NCBI GenBank assembly: GCA_913054115.1 | Contig: CAJXIS010000125.1 | Span: 1 to 6,606 of the forward strand | Origin: an uncultured Acidimicrobiaceae bacterium | Lineage (GTDB): Bacteria > Actinomycetota > Acidimicrobiia > Acidimicrobiales > MedAcidi-G1 | DNA length: 6,606 bases | Direction of reading: 5' to 3' | Shown here: one piece after another, positions 5,605 to 6,606 of the stretch | How positions within the stretch are numbered: the first letter of the stretch is position 1 | How the letters are laid out: the number at the start of each line of letters is the position of its first letter | The notes under the pieces: model-generated | The model's database searches: none | Told to the model about the DNA's origin: nothing | What the model saw: only the letters and a program-made list of their open reading frames with translations | Made by a program: the position numbers and the translations under genes

Positions 5605-6606
5605 CTTTCACCTGGTCTCTGGCCCAGCGGTAGTCGACCTTGCCGGAGGGGCTCCGGAAGACCTGCTCGCAGCGCATGATGACCTTGGGGAGTTTGTAGC
5701 GGGCGATGTGGGCGCCGGCTTCGGCGAGGAGGTCGGCGTCGGATGGGGCTTGTCCGGGATGGCAGGCCAATACTGCGCAGACCTCGCTGCCCCAACGCTC
5801 CGACGGCCGTCCGCAGACGACGACGTCGACGACGGCGGGGTGGTGCATGAGGGCCTGTTCGACCTCTTCGGCGAAGATCTTCTCGCCACCGGAGTTGATG
5901 GTGGCCGAGTCGCGGCCGTGCAGGATCACGGTCCCGTCGGCGGCCAACTGCGCCCGGTCGCCGGCGACTGCCATGCGTTCACCCTCGACGATGGGGAAGG
6001 TGGCGGCGGTCTTGTCGGCGTCGCCGAGGTAGCCGAGCGGCAGGCGGCCCCGCTGCACCATCCAGCCGAGGTCTTCCTCGCCGGGCACGGCGAATCGGGT
6101 GCGGGTGCTGTCGATGACGGTGCTGTTGCTGGAGGCGGCGAACGTTCCGGTCTTCGCTTCTTTGGCTGACCTCGTGATCTCCTGGGCCTGCGAGCCGGTC
6201 TCGGAGGAGCCGAGCGTGTCGATGATCATCCGGCCCGGGAGCAGGTCGAGCATCCGGGCCTTGGTGTCGGCGTGGAGGGCTGCTCCCGAGTTGATGAAGG
6301 CGGTGATGCTGGACAGGTCGTGGTGGCCTCCCTCGATTGCCTCGCAGAGGGGGCGGGCGAAGGCGTCGCCGACGATGACGAGGGTCGTGGCGGCCTCCCT
6401 CTCGACTGCACTCAGGATGCTGGCCGGGTCGAGGCGTTCGACGACCTCGGGGACGATGATCGTGTGTCCGGAGAGCAGTCCGGTCAATGCCGGCCACTGG
6501 CCGGCCCCGTGCATGAACGGTGGCAGCGGCCTGACCCGTGACTTGCCGCCCCTGCGTGCCACGGCGACGATGGACTCGACGTCGGGCCATTCGTCGCCGG
6601 TCCTGC
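5597..6606 (-). CDS. AMP-dependent acyl-CoA synthetase, C-terminal part (FadD-like, ANL superfamily; partial)
   Basis: This enzyme class activates a carboxylic acid with ATP to an acyl-adenylate and then forms the CoA thioester. The frame stays open from its stop (5597-5599) to the window edge, giving 335 visible residues; the N-terminal part with the P-loop-type motif lies outside. A GTG at 6560-6562 is internal, not the start. Visible motifs, numbered from the first complete codon, are PPFMHGAGQW (28-37), TLGSSETG (130-137, the YGxTE-like motif A5), AGDRA (214-218, A7 aspartate), GRDSATINSGGEKIF (230-244, hinge and A8) and SPSGKVDY (318-325) with the catalytic lysine at 322. The PFMHGAGQW and NSGGEKI wording recalls the actinobacterial FadD19-like group, some of which act on steroid side chains, but the substrate cannot be told here. 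Class assignment is secure; specificity is not. Confidence 0.93.
   Translation of the reverse strand, partial: RTGDEWPDVESIVAVARRGGKSRVRPLPPFMHGAGQWPALTGLLSGHTIIVPEVVERLDPASILSAVEREAATTLVIVGDAFARPLCEAIEGGHHDLSSITAFINSGAALHADTKARMLDLLPGRMIIDTLGSSETGSQAQEITRSAKEAKTGTFAASSNSTVIDSTRTRFAVPGEEDLGWMVQRGRLPLGYLGDADKTAATFPIVEGERMAVAGDRAQLAADGTVILHGRDSATINSGGEKIFAEEVEQALMHHPAVVDVVVCGRPSERWGSEVCAVLACHPGQAPSDADLLAEAGAHIARYKLPKVIMRCEQVFRSPSGKVDYRWARDQVKEA

Noticed and set aside
5135..6169. 344-codon plus-strand frame spanning serS and the ligase region
   Set aside because: It overlaps two strongly supported genes in other frames and has no family features of its own.

Overview
The window is high-GC DNA with strong G/C preference at third codon positions. 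It carries most of a respiratory cytochrome c oxidase operon, a short tandem-repeat spacer, a seryl-tRNA synthetase gene, and the 3' part of a convergent acyl-CoA synthetase gene. Three things suggest a high-GC actinobacterium, perhaps of the Acidimicrobiia type: the base composition, the apparent leaderless-type starts, and a FadD-like ligase next to housekeeping genes. That placement is inference from style and gene content, not from a phylogenetic test.

Layout. Bases 1-28 hold the last codons of an upstream gene, probably oxidase subunit II (ctaC) by gene order. Three exact 12-bp repeats follow, then ctaD (78-2078, subunit I), ctaE (2071-2718, subunit III, TTG start overlapping ctaD), ctaF (2736-3056, subunit IV) and ctaG (3122-3961, assembly factor). 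Subunit I has two extra C-terminal helices, subunit III is the short five-helix form, subunit IV is a three-helix protein, and ctaG closes the cluster. This matches the Bacillus-type ctaCDEFG arrangement of a haem-copper (A-family, caa3-like) oxidase. All haem, CuB, D-channel and K-channel residues I looked for are present in subunit I. Subunits I, III and IV form the membrane complex with subunit II, and CtaG is expected to help mature it.

The 302-base spacer 3962-4263 is the least ordinary part. It holds a tandem array with a 60-bp period (three near-identical units plus degenerate end units) that begins inside the 3' end of ctaG. The single mismatch of the first unit is what makes the ctaG stop codon. 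A terminator-like hairpin lies in the degenerate first unit. A 12-bp GC palindrome abutting a -10-like hexamer lies just before serS. serS (4264-5571) is complete. A hairpin lies between serS and the minus-strand ligase gene (5597 to the window edge), which is convergent and missing its N-terminal half.

I see no RNA gene, CRISPR, transposase or defence system. Apart from the array and a few junction features this is conserved housekeeping DNA, and I do not claim a new biological system.
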